This document shows, one piece after another, positions 8,487 through 17,491 of a DNA stretch of 64,000 nt. The notes under the pieces were generated by a model, which was not told the origin of the DNA, did not search any database, and was given only the letters and a program-made list of their open reading frames with translations. A program made the position numbers and the translations under genes. Positions within the stretch are counted from its first letter, which is position 1; each line of letters starts with the position of its first letter. Source of the DNA: CAZXIC01 sp964640195 (GTDB lineage: Archaea > Iainarchaeota > Iainarchaeia > Iainarchaeales > GCA-2688035); the NCBI GenBank assembly GCA_964640195.1, contig CAZXIC010000004.1, forward strand, positions 1 to 64,000. The letters are read 5' to 3'.

Positions 8487-9434
8487 TTAAACGTCCTCTA
8501 TTCCGTTCTCAGTTACCCTGAAAAGCGCCTCTCCATCTGGCAGAGACGGGGAGTCAACCAGCTTTGCAACTCTCTTGTCTGCCTTGCTTTTCCTCAAATA
8601 AATCCTTGTTTTACTTGCGTGCGCAACTATTTCCCCGCCGATTGGTGCAGTTGGGTCCCCGAATAAAATGTCCGGCCTCTGCATTACCTGGTTTGTTACC
8701 AGCACTGCGATGTTGTTCATCTCCGCAAGCTTCATCAAGGCCCTCATGTGCTTGTTCAACCTCTGCTGCCTGTTTGCCAGCATGCCTCTTCCTATGAACT
8801 CGGCGCGAAATTGCGCTGTCAAACTGTCTACGATTATCAGCTTTATGCCTTTCTCTTTTATTATCTCGCTAGCCTTCTCCGCCAGCAGCATCTGGTGGTC
8901 TGCATTATAGGCTCTTGCGATAAAAATGTTGCGCAGAACCTTTTCCGGCTCCAGCTTGAAGTGCTTTGCTATGGCAATGATTCGCTCCGGCCTGAAGCTG
9001 TTCTCGCTGTCAATGTAAAGGCAGTTTCCCTGCAAGCCGCCTTTTTCTTTTGGCAGCTGCACTGTTACAGCAGTCTCAAAGCACCACTGGCTCTTCCCCG
9101 AGGCGTATTTCCCGTACACCTCTGTGATGCTCTGGGTTTCAATGCCGCCCCCGACCAGCGCATCAATCTCCTTGCTTCCGGTGGTCAGCCTTCCAACCAG
9201 TTCGCGTTTCTTTGCAAGCTTGTCCGCTGAGTCAAACCCCATGTCAAGTGCATCCCTTGCAGCCTTAATTGCCTTCTCTGCGGTTCCCTGCCCAAGGCCA
9301 GCTGCTTCAACCAATTCCGTGGGGGAAGCGACAGCCATTGCCTCAAGGCTTTTATAGCCTGCTTGAATTAGTTTCTCAGCCGCCTGCTGGCCAACGCCAG
9401 GCAGGTCCTGTATTGTCTTGATTTCCTTGCCCAT
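8487..9434 (-). CDS. radA: DNA repair and recombination protein RadA
   Basis: The archaeal Rad51/RecA recombinase, which forms filaments on single-stranded DNA and catalyses strand exchange. The 315-residue length is normal. Residues 5-60 form the N-terminal helix-hairpin-helix DNA-binding domain (IQDLPGVGQQAAEKLIQAG). A linker leads to the ATPase core with Walker A GKYASGKS (near 108) and Walker B LIIVDSLT (near 200). The L1/L2-type region NNIAVLVTNQV is followed by GGEIVAHASKTRIYLRK. The Walker A is slightly divergent from the usual archaeal GEFGSGKT, but the invariant Gly-Lys-Ser is kept. RPA is transcribed in the same direction just upstream. Confidence 0.96.
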   Translation of the reverse strand: MGKEIKTIQDLPGVGQQAAEKLIQAGYKSLEAMAVASPTELVEAAGLGQGTAEKAIKAARDALDMGFDSADKLAKKRELVGRLTTGSKEIDALVGGGIETQSITEVYGKYASGKSQWCFETAVTVQLPKEKGGLQGNCLYIDSENSFRPERIIAIAKHFKLEPEKVLRNIFIARAYNADHQMLLAEKASEIIKEKGIKLIIVDSLTAQFRAEFIGRGMLANRQQRLNKHMRALMKLAEMNNIAVLVTNQVMQRPDILFGDPTAPIGGEIVAHASKTRIYLRKSKADKRVAKLVDSPSLPDGEALFRVTENGIEDV

Positions 9435-9584
9435 TTTCTCACCTGTTCCTGCAAAACCACGGTTTTTTGCCAGCAGGCTTTTGGGTTTGCCTGCCGCCCT
9501 GACCGTGTCTTGCTTCTGTTAATATTTGCCGCAAAGAGCTTTTTAAATAATTTCGATAGAGTACTCTTCCGCTAAAATCCCTGC

Positions 9585-10928
9585 CTAAGAGAATTCGATG
9601 CTCCTGACAATGAATTCAAGCTCGTTGCTAAAGGCGTTTTCCTTTGCCCTGCCGACTGCACTTACCTTTCGTCCAACCAGTTTCTGCCGCAACTGCTGGA
9701 TGATGTCTTCAGCAGAACCGCTTGAAAGCCTGCGCTGCAGCTCTTCCTTGCCCAAGCCCATCAACAGCTCCGCACTGCCGCCGTAGGCAACCGCGTTTAT
9801 TTGCCCCGTCCCGTCATCCAAACGCACTGACAGCACTGCCCTTATGTCTGGCTCTTTCGCTTCACCGCACCTGTCGCACACAAATCCTTCATCCAAGCGC
9901 TGCACTTTCCTGCCGCATTTAGGGCAGACGCTATAGCGCAGCATTCCCTGGTTTACCTCAACAATCGACGCCTGCATTGCCACCATCGCTTGGTCTGCCT
10001 TCAATTGCTTTATCCCCCTGCTTTCTGCGCTTTCATGCAGAAGCCGCATTGCGTCTGGGATTTCCACACTTGTCTTTGGGTTTGCAACAATCCTGGCTTT
10101 CCACCCCAGGTGCAGTTCCACGCCCTGCAGCCCCTGTTTTGTGTAAGCGCCCTCTACTTTCACCAAATCATTTTCATGCAGCTTGCCCGCTGCATCCACC
10201 AGCTCGTTCCAGGCGGTTGCCCTGATGGTTGCGCTGTCATCCGCAACCAGGAAATTCATAACGCGCCCTTTTCCGCCATCGCGTTCAAACTCGTTTGTTG
10301 GAAACAAGCGAAGCACTCTTACGACAGTGCTCACGTCGCCCATGCCCTCGCGCAACTCCGACAGCTTGCATTCCCTGGCTTCCACTTTTGGCAGCTCAAC
10401 GCCTGCCGCTTCCTCTGGGTTGACAGTCATGCTGCCAGCGTATGAAAGGTTGAGCTGCGGCTTGCCGTTAAAGCTTTTTACATAGCAGTTGTGCAGCAGC
10501 AGCGTGCTGCCCCTGCCAATATTGTTTTCCTGCAGTTTTCTCACGTCGTTATGCCAGAGGGTCAGCCTTGTTTCACCTGTTTTATCTGCAACAATCAGGT
10601 TGCACAGCGTTCCACTTTTTCCGTTTCTTTCAAAGCTTTTTGGGCTGAACACATGCATTACCCTTGCCAGCAAGTCAACGTTCTGCATTCCATCCTGCAG
10701 CTGTGCAATGCTTTGCCTTTGCCTGCCTTGCCGCAGACTTAAATCAATGCCCAGGTCCTTTGCAACCATGTATGCAGCACCGCTTTCGGTGAGCAGGCCG
10801 CTAAATTTCCTCTTCTTTTGTTCAACAAGCTTTTTCACTTCGCTGTTCGGCTTTTTGCTGTACTCTGCAAGCTGCCCTATTATTGCGCTTGCTTCCTCCA
10901 AAAAGAAACCCCCACTTAATCTTTTCAT
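9585..10928 (-). CDS. rpa: Replication protein A homologue (single-stranded DNA-binding, OB folds plus zinc finger)
   Basis: A 447-residue archaeal RPA large-subunit-like protein. Two clear OB-fold repeats have the same signature, RVMHVFSPKSFERNGKSG and RVLRLFPTNEFERDGGKGR, each followed by a strand such as NLIVADKTGETRLTLWHND. A third OB domain carries the C4 zinc finger CPKCGRKVQRL...CDRCGE near residues 335-355. The N terminus holds a helical segment. It should coat single-stranded DNA in replication and repair and load or compete with RadA, encoded just downstream on the same strand. Confidence 0.9.
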   Translation of the reverse strand: MKRLSGGFFLEEASAIIGQLAEYSKKPNSEVKKLVEQKKRKFSGLLTESGAAYMVAKDLGIDLSLRQGRQRQSIAQLQDGMQNVDLLARVMHVFSPKSFERNGKSGTLCNLIVADKTGETRLTLWHNDVRKLQENNIGRGSTLLLHNCYVKSFNGKPQLNLSYAGSMTVNPEEAAGVELPKVEARECKLSELREGMGDVSTVVRVLRLFPTNEFERDGGKGRVMNFLVADDSATIRATAWNELVDAAGKLHENDLVKVEGAYTKQGLQGVELHLGWKARIVANPKTSVEIPDAMRLLHESAESRGIKQLKADQAMVAMQASIVEVNQGMLRYSVCPKCGRKVQRLDEGFVCDRCGEAKEPDIRAVLSVRLDDGTGQINAVAYGGSAELLMGLGKEELQRRLSSGSAEDIIQQLRQKLVGRKVSAVGRAKENAFSNELEFIVRSIEFS

Positions 10929-11027
10929 GGAAAAGGTTTTAAGGCAAGCGTGTTATGTATACGATGAAAGGCTATTCTTCGCTTTCGGCAATTTCTTTTT
11001 TGTTCTTTTCCTTCCACACTCCTTCCA

Positions 11028-11699
11028 GTGTTCCAGAAGATTTTTCCAGGAATTTTTGCATTCATTTCTCAAAGCGAAGGGAGCAACTGCTTTCTCCTAC
11101 TCGGGGGAGAAGAAAAGGTGCTTGTTGACTCGAGCACTGAGGACAATAAGGCGGGAATTATTTCAGGGCTCTCCGCGCTTGAACTCACACCAAAGGACAT
11201 TTCGCTCATAATCCACACCCACTGCCATGCAGACCACTTTGGATGCGACTGCCTCTTCCCTAAGGCAAAGGTTGCGATGCATGAAAAGGACGCGAAAGCA
11301 GTAAATGCAGTTGATGCTGCTGCAACCTGCTCGCAGTTTTTCCCCGGGCTGCGATTCCCTAAAATAACGAAAACCATCTCGCACAACCAATTGGTTGATT
11401 TGGGGGGCATTCGCTTGCGCGTTGTCGCCACTCCCGGGCATACCGCCGGCAGCGTATGCTTCCTTGAGGAAAAGCAGCTACTGCTGTTCAGCGGCGACAC
11501 GCTTTTTGCAGGCGGTTTCGGCAGGACAGACCTGCCTTCTGGCAGCAGTGCTGAAATGGCTGAAAGCCTGCGAAAGCTGCAGAAACTGCGGTTTTCCCTG
11601 CTTCTGCCAGGGCACGGACCTCTCTTGCGTGGTGCCTGGGAAAACAAAAACAACCTCAAATTGCTGCTCCGCAGCCTTGAAACGAGTTCCTTTTTATAG
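11028..11699 (+). CDS. Metallo-beta-lactamase-fold hydrolase (glyoxalase II-like)
   Basis: A 223-residue MBL-fold hydrolase with the binuclear metal site motif HTHCHADHFG (about residues 63-72), the later metal His in TPGHTAGSVCF (near 137), the bridging Asp in LFSGDTLFAGGFGRTDLP (near 155) and a terminal His in LLPGHGPL. This pattern is that of the glyoxalase II/thioesterase subfamily. The substrate cannot be told from sequence. GTG start at 11028. It precedes the GGGP synthase gene by 36 bp in the same direction, probably co-transcribed. Confidence 0.88.
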   Translation: MFQKIFPGIFAFISQSEGSNCFLLLGGEEKVLVDSSTEDNKAGIISGLSALELTPKDISLIIHTHCHADHFGCDCLFPKAKVAMHEKDAKAVNAVDAAATCSQFFPGLRFPKITKTISHNQLVDLGGIRLRVVATPGHTAGSVCFLEEKQLLLFSGDTLFAGGFGRTDLPSGSSAEMAESLRKLQKLRFSLLLPGHGPLLRGAWENKNNLKLLLRSLETSSFL

Positions 11700-11735
11700 C
11701 TTACCTGCAAGAAGAGATATTGGGGCAACGGAAAA

Positions 11736-12515
11736 ATGCACGAGGGAAAGACATACAAAAAAGTGCTGCAATTGATTGAACAGGAGCATGCCTTGACTTT
11801 CATGCAGCTGGACCCGCCAAATTACGAGATTGAAACAAGCGGAAAAATCGCCCGCACAGCAGAAGAAAACGGAATCGATGCTTTCGCTGTCGGCGGTTCT
11901 TTGGGCGCGCAGGGGAAGCTGCTGAACGAAACCCTCAAAGAAATAAAGCGGAACAGCTCCCTGCCAACAATCCTTTTCCCTGGAAACATCGCAACTCTAA
12001 GCAGACACGCCGATGCCCTCTACTTCATGTCCATGCTGAACAGCAACGACCCCTACTGGATCACCGGCGCACAGATTGGCGCGTCATTCCCAATCAAAAA
12101 AATGGACCTGGAGGTGATTCCAACATCCTACGTCATAGTAGAGCCGGGCGAAGCCGCAGGCTGGATGGGCAGGGCCCAGCTGATTCCAAGGAACAAGCCC
12201 TACCTTGCTGCTGCAACCGCTCTGGCAGGGCAGTACATGGGAAGCAAGCTTATAATCCTTGAGTCAGGCGGTGGTGCGCCAGAGCCTGTCCCAAGGGAGA
12301 TGGTTGCTGCAGCGAAAGAAGTGCTTGAAATTCCACTGCTTGTTGCAGGCGGCGTCAGGACAGCAGAGCTTGCCTACAAAACAATCAAGGCAGGCGCTGA
12401 CATCGTGCAGGTCGGCACTGCATTTGAGGCCAACAAGGGAAACCTGCAGCAGATGGGAAAAACCTTCAAGGCAATCACCGATGCCGTGAAAAAAGCCGGG
12501 AAGGAAAAGAAATAG
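11736..12515 (+). CDS. Geranylgeranylglyceryl phosphate synthase
   Basis: Catalyses the first ether-bond step of archaeal membrane lipid synthesis, joining geranylgeranyl diphosphate to sn-glycerol 1-phosphate. The 259-residue TIM-barrel protein has the family blocks FMQLDPPNYE, AFAVGGSLG, TILFPGNIATLS, ADALYFMSMLNSNDPYWI, SYVIVEPGEAAGWMG and LILESGGGAPEPV, with the phosphate-binding end VAGGVRTAE then GADIVQVGTAFE. It resembles the larger group II type. This gene is one of the clearest domain-level markers that the window is archaeal. Confidence 0.95.
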   Translation: MHEGKTYKKVLQLIEQEHALTFMQLDPPNYEIETSGKIARTAEENGIDAFAVGGSLGAQGKLLNETLKEIKRNSSLPTILFPGNIATLSRHADALYFMSMLNSNDPYWITGAQIGASFPIKKMDLEVIPTSYVIVEPGEAAGWMGRAQLIPRNKPYLAAATALAGQYMGSKLIILESGGGAPEPVPREMVAAAKEVLEIPLLVAGGVRTAELAYKTIKAGADIVQVGTAFEANKGNLQQMGKTFKAITDAVKKAGKEKK

Positions 12516-12526
12516 CCCTGCAGCAA

Positions 12527-13417
12527 TCAAATCGATTTATCTTTTTCCAATTCTACAACTGTTTCCCTTACAGCTTCCCGCATGCCTGTTCTTGCTTTCC
12601 AGCCGAGCGCGTTGATTTTCCCTGTATCGTAATTTCTTTCCCTCGCAAGCCTTTCAATGTGCTCGCTGCTCACAATTCCCTTGTTTCCCTTAAGTGCAAT
12701 CCCGATTTTTGCCAGAATCTTCGGCACTGTTTTCACCCTGACTTCCATTCCCAGGGCGCGCTGTATCTCTGCATACAGCTCGCGCAGCGAGTGCTTTTCC
12801 TGCTCTGCGACAATAAACGTTTCCCCAAAGCACGCCTGCTTCAACAGCACGAATTGCAGCGCTTCCAAAAGGTCATCCACATATACCGTTTGCCAGGCCT
12901 GCCTTCCAGAGCCAATCAGGGGAAAGCCCTTGCGCACCAGCCCAACTATTTGCTCCCAGTGCCTGTTTGGCCCGAAAACGAGGGCGCTCCTTATCACTGT
13001 GATTGGCAGCATTTCAAGGAACTCATGCACCTTTCTCTCTGCATCAGCCTTGCTTTTCTCGTAAGGCGTTTTTGGCTTGAACGCGCTGCCCTCATTCACT
13101 TGTCCCCTGCAGCCAGCGTGAACGCCAGCAGTGCTCAAATAAATGAACTGCTTGCAGTGCTCCCTTGCAGCAGCTTCCAGCATGTTCTCAGTGCCGTGCA
13201 CGTTCACGGCCTGCAGCAGAGGCGACCTTTCGTCAAGCACGGCAGCCAGGTGGTAAACAACGTCAATGCCCCTCAATGCCCTCTCGCAATCAGCCCTTTT
13301 TGTCACATCCTGGCCAAGCGCCTTGTCAAACCCCCTCACCTTATAGCCTGCGTTCCTCAGCCTATCGGAAAGCCTCCTGCCAACAAAGCCCCTGCTCCCT
13401 GTTACAAGAACGTTCAT
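12527..13417 (-). CDS. NAD-dependent epimerase/dehydratase (extended SDR)
   Basis: A 296-residue extended short-chain dehydrogenase/reductase. The Rossmann motif VTGSRGFVGRRL lies near residues 5-16, VYHLAAV near 55, the catalytic Ser/Thr in YLSTAGVHAG (near 95) and the YxxxK pair in TPYEKSKADAE (near 120). IRSALVFGPN and the substrate-domain signature VYVDDLLEAL complete the family pattern. It acts on a nucleotide sugar or another NAD(P)-dependent substrate. The flanking glycosyltransferases two genes away fit a glycan role, but this is weak evidence. Confidence 0.87.
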   Translation of the reverse strand: MNVLVTGSRGFVGRRLSDRLRNAGYKVRGFDKALGQDVTKRADCERALRGIDVVYHLAAVLDERSPLLQAVNVHGTENMLEAAAREHCKQFIYLSTAGVHAGCRGQVNEGSAFKPKTPYEKSKADAERKVHEFLEMLPITVIRSALVFGPNRHWEQIVGLVRKGFPLIGSGRQAWQTVYVDDLLEALQFVLLKQACFGETFIVAEQEKHSLRELYAEIQRALGMEVRVKTVPKILAKIGIALKGNKGIVSSEHIERLARERNYDTGKINALGWKARTGMREAVRETVVELEKDKSI

Positions 13418-13483
13418 CCAAAAACCCCAGATAATTAACTTTAATTAGCCTTTAAATTATATTATCTTTTGGTGCAACGGCAA

Positions 13484-14518
13484 ATGATTGAAATCAACGC
13501 CTCCCAGGGTGGGCAAATGCTGCGAACCTCCTTAGCCCTGTCTGCATTAACCAGGCAGCCGGTCAGGGTAACTGATATACGTGCCTCAAGGCCGAATCCA
13601 GGCCTGAAGGCACAGCACTTAACAGCAGTGCAGACCCTTGCAACAATATGCAACGCTGAATTAAAGGGGACAAAACCAGGGTCAACAGCAATTGAGTTCA
13701 GCCCAAAGCAAATAAAGCCCGTTAACTTGAGCGTAAACATTCAAACAGCCGGCGCAATCAGCCTCCTTTTGCAGCAGGTCCAGCCTGCTGCCCTGCTTGA
13801 AGAGGTAAGGCTGCGCATTGCAGGCGGGACAAACGTTGCATGGAGCCCTGCTGTTGAATTCACGCAGCATGCCCTTTTTCCTGCCCTGCGCTCGATGGGC
13901 GCAAGGTTTGAGTTGAAGGTGGTTAAAAGGGGGTTTTTCCCAAAGGGCCAGGGCTATGTTGTTTTTTCAAGCAAAAAAGCAAGACTGCCTCTGCAGCCAT
14001 TAAATTTAACAGAGTTAGGCAGCTTGCAGTTCATCGAAATTTTCAGCAGCAGCGCCTCGCTGCCAGAAGATGTCAGCAGAAACCAGGCAATTGCGGCAAA
14101 GCACGCCCTTCAGCACCTTGGTGTTGAGTTTAGGGAAACAATTGAAAGCATGGAACAAGCCGCTACAATCGGCAGCAGCATTTCGCTGTTTGCGCACTTT
14201 TCCAAGGGTGCTGTGCTTGGGGGCAGCGCGTTGGGCGCAAAAGGAAAGCCAGCTGATGCTGTCGGCAGAGAAGCCGCCCAGGACCTGCTAAGCGAATTGC
14301 AAGCAAAGCAGCCCTGCGACAGGCATTTGGCAGACCAGTTGCTGCCCTTCATGGCTCTTGCAAGGGGAAAGAGCCAAATCTGCTGCACCAAGCTAACGCA
14401 ACACTGCCTTGCAAACACTATCGTGGCTGAAAAATTCCTGCCTGCAAAGTTCTTGGTCGAAGGAAGCCTGGGCAAGCCAGCCAGAATCGCTATTGAAGGA
14501 GTAGCCTTTGCTCCCTAA
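13484..14518 (+). CDS. rtcA: RNA 3'-terminal phosphate cyclase
   Basis: Converts RNA 3'-phosphates to 2',3'-cyclic phosphates using ATP. The product begins MIEINASQGGQMLRTSLALS, the family's usual opening (IDGS..GGGQILR), which is why the ATG at 13484 is chosen over TTG/GTG codons at 13469-13474. Further blocks are IRASRPNPGLKAQHL, TAGAISLLLQQVQPA, GGTNVAWSP and KRGFFPKGQGYV. The His of HLADQLLPFMALA (near residue 285) matches the nucleophile that becomes adenylylated. 344 residues is typical. Confidence 0.93.
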   Translation: MIEINASQGGQMLRTSLALSALTRQPVRVTDIRASRPNPGLKAQHLTAVQTLATICNAELKGTKPGSTAIEFSPKQIKPVNLSVNIQTAGAISLLLQQVQPAALLEEVRLRIAGGTNVAWSPAVEFTQHALFPALRSMGARFELKVVKRGFFPKGQGYVVFSSKKARLPLQPLNLTELGSLQFIEIFSSSASLPEDVSRNQAIAAKHALQHLGVEFRETIESMEQAATIGSSISLFAHFSKGAVLGGSALGAKGKPADAVGREAAQDLLSELQAKQPCDRHLADQLLPFMALARGKSQICCTKLTQHCLANTIVAEKFLPAKFLVEGSLGKPARIAIEGVAFAP

Positions 14519-14523
14519 AAAAT

Positions 14524-15669
14524 TTAAATCTTTTCAGTCAAATAAGCCCTGTTCCTGAAAAACATTTCCGCCTGCTCTGCAATCAGCCCCTCGGCTTCCT
14601 CATTTCCCCTGTTCTTTGTTTCCTGGATAAAGCTGTAATTCCTCCCAAGCCACAGGGGAATCAGCGCATCAATAACCTTTTCCCCGTTTCCTTGGAAAGA
14701 GGCAATGCAGTCAAAAACAATCTTGCTCCAAAGCGCGCTGTCAATGGCAGGCTTTTCCATTGCATCAACAGCATTGAAAACGTCTTTGCTCAGCAGGTCT
14801 GCCCAGCTGCCCTGCCGCTGCTCTTTCCCCTGCAAAAAGTTTTGCAGCATTTTTTCCTCGTTCACTGCCAGCTCCTGCGGCTGCACAAAGCCAGCTTTCC
14901 CAAGAACCTCAACTTCCTCCACTTTATCCAAATCAACCCATTTTTCTTGCCGCTCCACCACAATACCAAGCAGCGTTGAAACAACCTGCTCAAACATCGG
15001 CTTGAGGGAAGCGGCCGGGTCTTTTGCGTCATGCACTTTGCTGCCCAGATAAACCTGCTTAACCTTGAAGCCGTTCAAAACAGCGTTTGCTGTCATGAAA
15101 ATGTCAATCCCGAACCTGGCAGCATTTCCTTTCCAGTCTGCTGCCCGCAGCCAGAACTCTGCCAGCCTTGCATTAAAGGAGAAATCGCCGCCAATCGGCT
15201 GCCTTATATTCTGACAGAACAGGCCGTGCACGATTGGATAGCATATCTGGTTTGTTATCGTTCCATCGTACTTGTGCCTGCTGTAGTAAGGCGTGCAGTA
15301 GTCTGTTCCATGCTGCAAGGGCTCAAGCATTTTCTTGACCCATTCCGGGCTGATACTGCGGAGGTCTGAATCCACAACAAGGAAATGCTTTGCCCCCTGC
15401 TGCAAGCCAATCTCCCAGATTTCCTTAAAAGCCGAGCCCTTCCCAGAAACAGGGTTCCTGTAGCGAACAAACTGCTTCTCTGTTTCAGTTTCCACAAGCT
15501 CAAATGCCTTCTGCGTTCCATCGCTGCTTTTCCCGTCTGAGTCAACAATCAGTGCCTTTCCCCCGGGAAAGTACTTGCGCAAGCCTTTGTCAACCTGTTC
15601 AACAACAAAGCCGATTGTTTTCTCGTTGTTGTAGGAAGGAATGCCAACAAGGATGCCAGTGTCACTCAT
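14524..15669 (-). CDS. GT-A fold glycosyltransferase (glucosyl-3-phosphoglycerate synthase-like)
   Basis: A 381-residue soluble glycosyltransferase. The GT-A start VGIPSYNNEKTIGFVV is followed by LIVDSDGKSSDGT, a DxD-type motif in FLVVDSDLRSI (near residue 100) and YCTPYYSRHKYDGTITNQI. A GGDFSF loop lies near residue 168. The PYYSRHKYDGT block and the C-terminal helical half resemble archaeal and bacterial glucosyl- or mannosyl-3-phosphoglycerate synthases, which make compatible solutes. The exact donor and acceptor are not determined. It is convergent with rtcA and divergent from the next glycosyltransferase. Confidence 0.72.
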   Translation of the reverse strand: MSDTGILVGIPSYNNEKTIGFVVEQVDKGLRKYFPGGKALIVDSDGKSSDGTQKAFELVETETEKQFVRYRNPVSGKGSAFKEIWEIGLQQGAKHFLVVDSDLRSISPEWVKKMLEPLQHGTDYCTPYYSRHKYDGTITNQICYPIVHGLFCQNIRQPIGGDFSFNARLAEFWLRAADWKGNAARFGIDIFMTANAVLNGFKVKQVYLGSKVHDAKDPAASLKPMFEQVVSTLLGIVVERQEKWVDLDKVEEVEVLGKAGFVQPQELAVNEEKMLQNFLQGKEQRQGSWADLLSKDVFNAVDAMEKPAIDSALWSKIVFDCIASFQGNGEKVIDALIPLWLGRNYSFIQETKNRGNEEAEGLIAEQAEMFFRNRAYLTEKI

Positions 15670-15705
15670 AAAGCCAAAGGAATTTAAACAGCAGAATCAA
15701 TAAAT

Positions 15706-16659
15706 ATGGTTATGCCAAAGGTTCTTACAATTGGTGTTCCAGCGCATAACGAAGCAGGGTCAATTGGGGTAACAATAAGCAACCTCCTCAGTCAGGAAAT
15801 GCCTGCAGGCTATGAAAGGGAGATAATAGTTTGCGATAACGCTTCGACAGACGGCACTGCAGGAGTTGTTAAAAAAATTGCTGCAAAAAACCCAGCCGTA
15901 AAGCTAATTCAAGCGCCAAAGCGGGGTAGGGCGCATTCTTTAAATGCAATTAAGGGAGAAGCAAGAGGCGAAATAATTGTTTTCTGTGACGCAGATGTAA
16001 GGGTTAGGGGGATTCCAAGCAGCAAGAGTGCCGCCCCACAACAGGCGGTTAAAGAGAGAAAAAGGGCCGTAGCAAAATTGGTTGAATTCCTGCAGGCGCA
16101 TCCGAAAAGAGATGCGGTTGGAGCAGAGAAAAGACCGCTGCAGCAGGAACTGCACAGGGTCGGCAAGAAACTGAGGCAAACGCCACTCAACTTGATGCTT
16201 GTTGTTTCAAAAAAGCAAGAGCCAAGGCCGTTTGTTTATGGCCCATTTTTCGCTATAAAAAAATCAAAGGTACCAAACTTTCCAGATATAGCAAACCTCG
16301 ACCGCTGGCTCAGCGCTTACTTGGGCAAGAAGAGAATTGCAATGCACCGCTTTGTTGAGGTTTACTACAGGCAGCCAAAAAAATTTCGGGACTTGGTAAT
16401 GGGCGATATTAGAGCCCAGCAAAGTTACAGGAATTTAAGGAAAAGACCTGAGTTTAGGGGATTGAACGTAAAGCCGTTTGCACGCAAATACACTTGGAGT
16501 GGTCCAAGGGCAAGGAAGCTAACAGGGAAAGAGAAAGCGATTGGCGTAACTGCCTTGAAGGGAATGGAGTTGTTTACAAGAACGATTGCTGCCGTAAGGG
16601 GCACTTCCACTTCCGCTTTTAGAAAACTGCTTAGCACGAAGAGAAGGCATAGAAGATAG
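15706..16659 (+). CDS. Family 2 glycosyltransferase
   Basis: A 317-residue protein with an N-terminal GT2 domain: TIGVPAHNEAGSIGVTISNL (residues 6-25), IIVCDNASTDGT (near 45) and the metal-binding DxD in IIVFCDADVRVRG (near 86). The middle has a basic, helical insertion (KSAAPQQAVKERKRAVAK). The C terminus is very basic and has no transmembrane helix, unlike many dolichol-sugar transferases. The ATG at 15706 is followed by a second ATG two codons later; either could start the protein. Substrate unknown. Confidence 0.82.
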   Translation: MVMPKVLTIGVPAHNEAGSIGVTISNLLSQEMPAGYEREIIVCDNASTDGTAGVVKKIAAKNPAVKLIQAPKRGRAHSLNAIKGEARGEIIVFCDADVRVRGIPSSKSAAPQQAVKERKRAVAKLVEFLQAHPKRDAVGAEKRPLQQELHRVGKKLRQTPLNLMLVVSKKQEPRPFVYGPFFAIKKSKVPNFPDIANLDRWLSAYLGKKRIAMHRFVEVYYRQPKKFRDLVMGDIRAQQSYRNLRKRPEFRGLNVKPFARKYTWSGPRARKLTGKEKAIGVTALKGMELFTRTIAAVRGTSTSAFRKLLSTKRRHRR

Positions 16660-16666
16660 ATTACAT

Positions 16667-17491
16667 TCACATGAACAGAAACCCAATTAAATCCGGCTGC
16701 AGCAGGGCCGCGATGCAGCCGAGCAGGATGAAGGGTGCAAACGGCGGCATGCCCCTGTAGACAGGCACTGCCTTGACGCCTGTTTCGCGCAATCTCTCTA
16801 TTTCCTTTTTCCCAAACACGCCTTTGACCCGCAGGTTCAAACCCTGCTTTATTTTTCCATCCAAAAAATCAGCTGCAATAACCTCGTCTTCATCCAATTC
16901 ATCCAGATTTACCTGCTTTAGGAAAAACCTGTGCCTTATGCCCTTCTCAAAAGCCATGAAGAGCAGTGCAAGAAACAGCGGAAAAGCAAGGAAGGCAATT
17001 GTTGCAAAGGACACCAGCATTAGCGGCAGCAAAGCAAGAAAGTACGCTGCAACAACCAGCCCGAAAACAGCCGCTCTTTTTGCGCTTTCCCTGTTCTCCC
17101 GCCAGTCAATCCCTTGCCTTACATATTTTGAAACAAAGTAGGCTGCGTAAAAGGCTACTGCAAGCAGTGCAGCTGCAAACAGTGCTGTGAGCAAAAGCAG
17201 TTGTTCTTGGTAAAGGGGCAGCAGAAAAGCAATTGCAGCAAATAGCTTCACGTCTCCTCCGCCAAGCTTTCCAGCGTAGTAAACCGCGTAGCCTGCTGCA
17301 AATGTTGCAGCGCCGATTAACAAAAACAGCCAGTTGAATTCAACCAAATTCAGAACAACGGCAATTGCAATCATTGGATAGGTGATTTTGTCCAGAATCA
17401 AGCCGGTTCTTATGTCAGTGAAGGCTGCAAGAGTACAGCCAGCGAGCAGGACAGCAATCCTTGCCATCAGAATTGGTTCCATTGCCCTCAC
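16667..17491 (-). CDS. Prepilin/preflagellin peptidase, A24 family aspartic protease
   Basis: An integral membrane peptidase that cleaves class III signal peptides before pilin or archaellin assembly. Both A24 catalytic Asp motifs are present: AFTDIRTGLI (near residue 26) and the GxGD-type KLGGGDVKLFAA (near 78). About six or more hydrophobic helices surround them, and a soluble insertion with an acidic stretch (LDELDEDEVIAADF) lies near residues 195-215. The GTG at 17491 overlaps the upstream gene's TGA; an in-frame ATG at 17482 with GGTGAG before it is an equally good start. Likely substrates are the proteins encoded at 28.2-34.8 kb. Confidence 0.88.
   Translation of the reverse strand: MRAMEPILMARIAVLLAGCTLAAFTDIRTGLILDKITYPMIAIAVVLNLVEFNWLFLLIGAATFAAGYAVYYAGKLGGGDVKLFAAIAFLLPLYQEQLLLLTALFAAALLAVAFYAAYFVSKYVRQGIDWRENRESAKRAAVFGLVVAAYFLALLPLMLVSFATIAFLAFPLFLALLFMAFEKGIRHRFFLKQVNLDELDEDEVIAADFLDGKIKQGLNLRVKGVFGKKEIERLRETGVKAVPVYRGMPPFAPFILLGCIAALLQPDLIGFLFM

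Noticed and set aside
12656..12670. GTGCTCGC inside the SDR gene as another hairpin-family member
   Set aside because: No adjacent GAA-loop hairpin; it is ordinary coding sequence.
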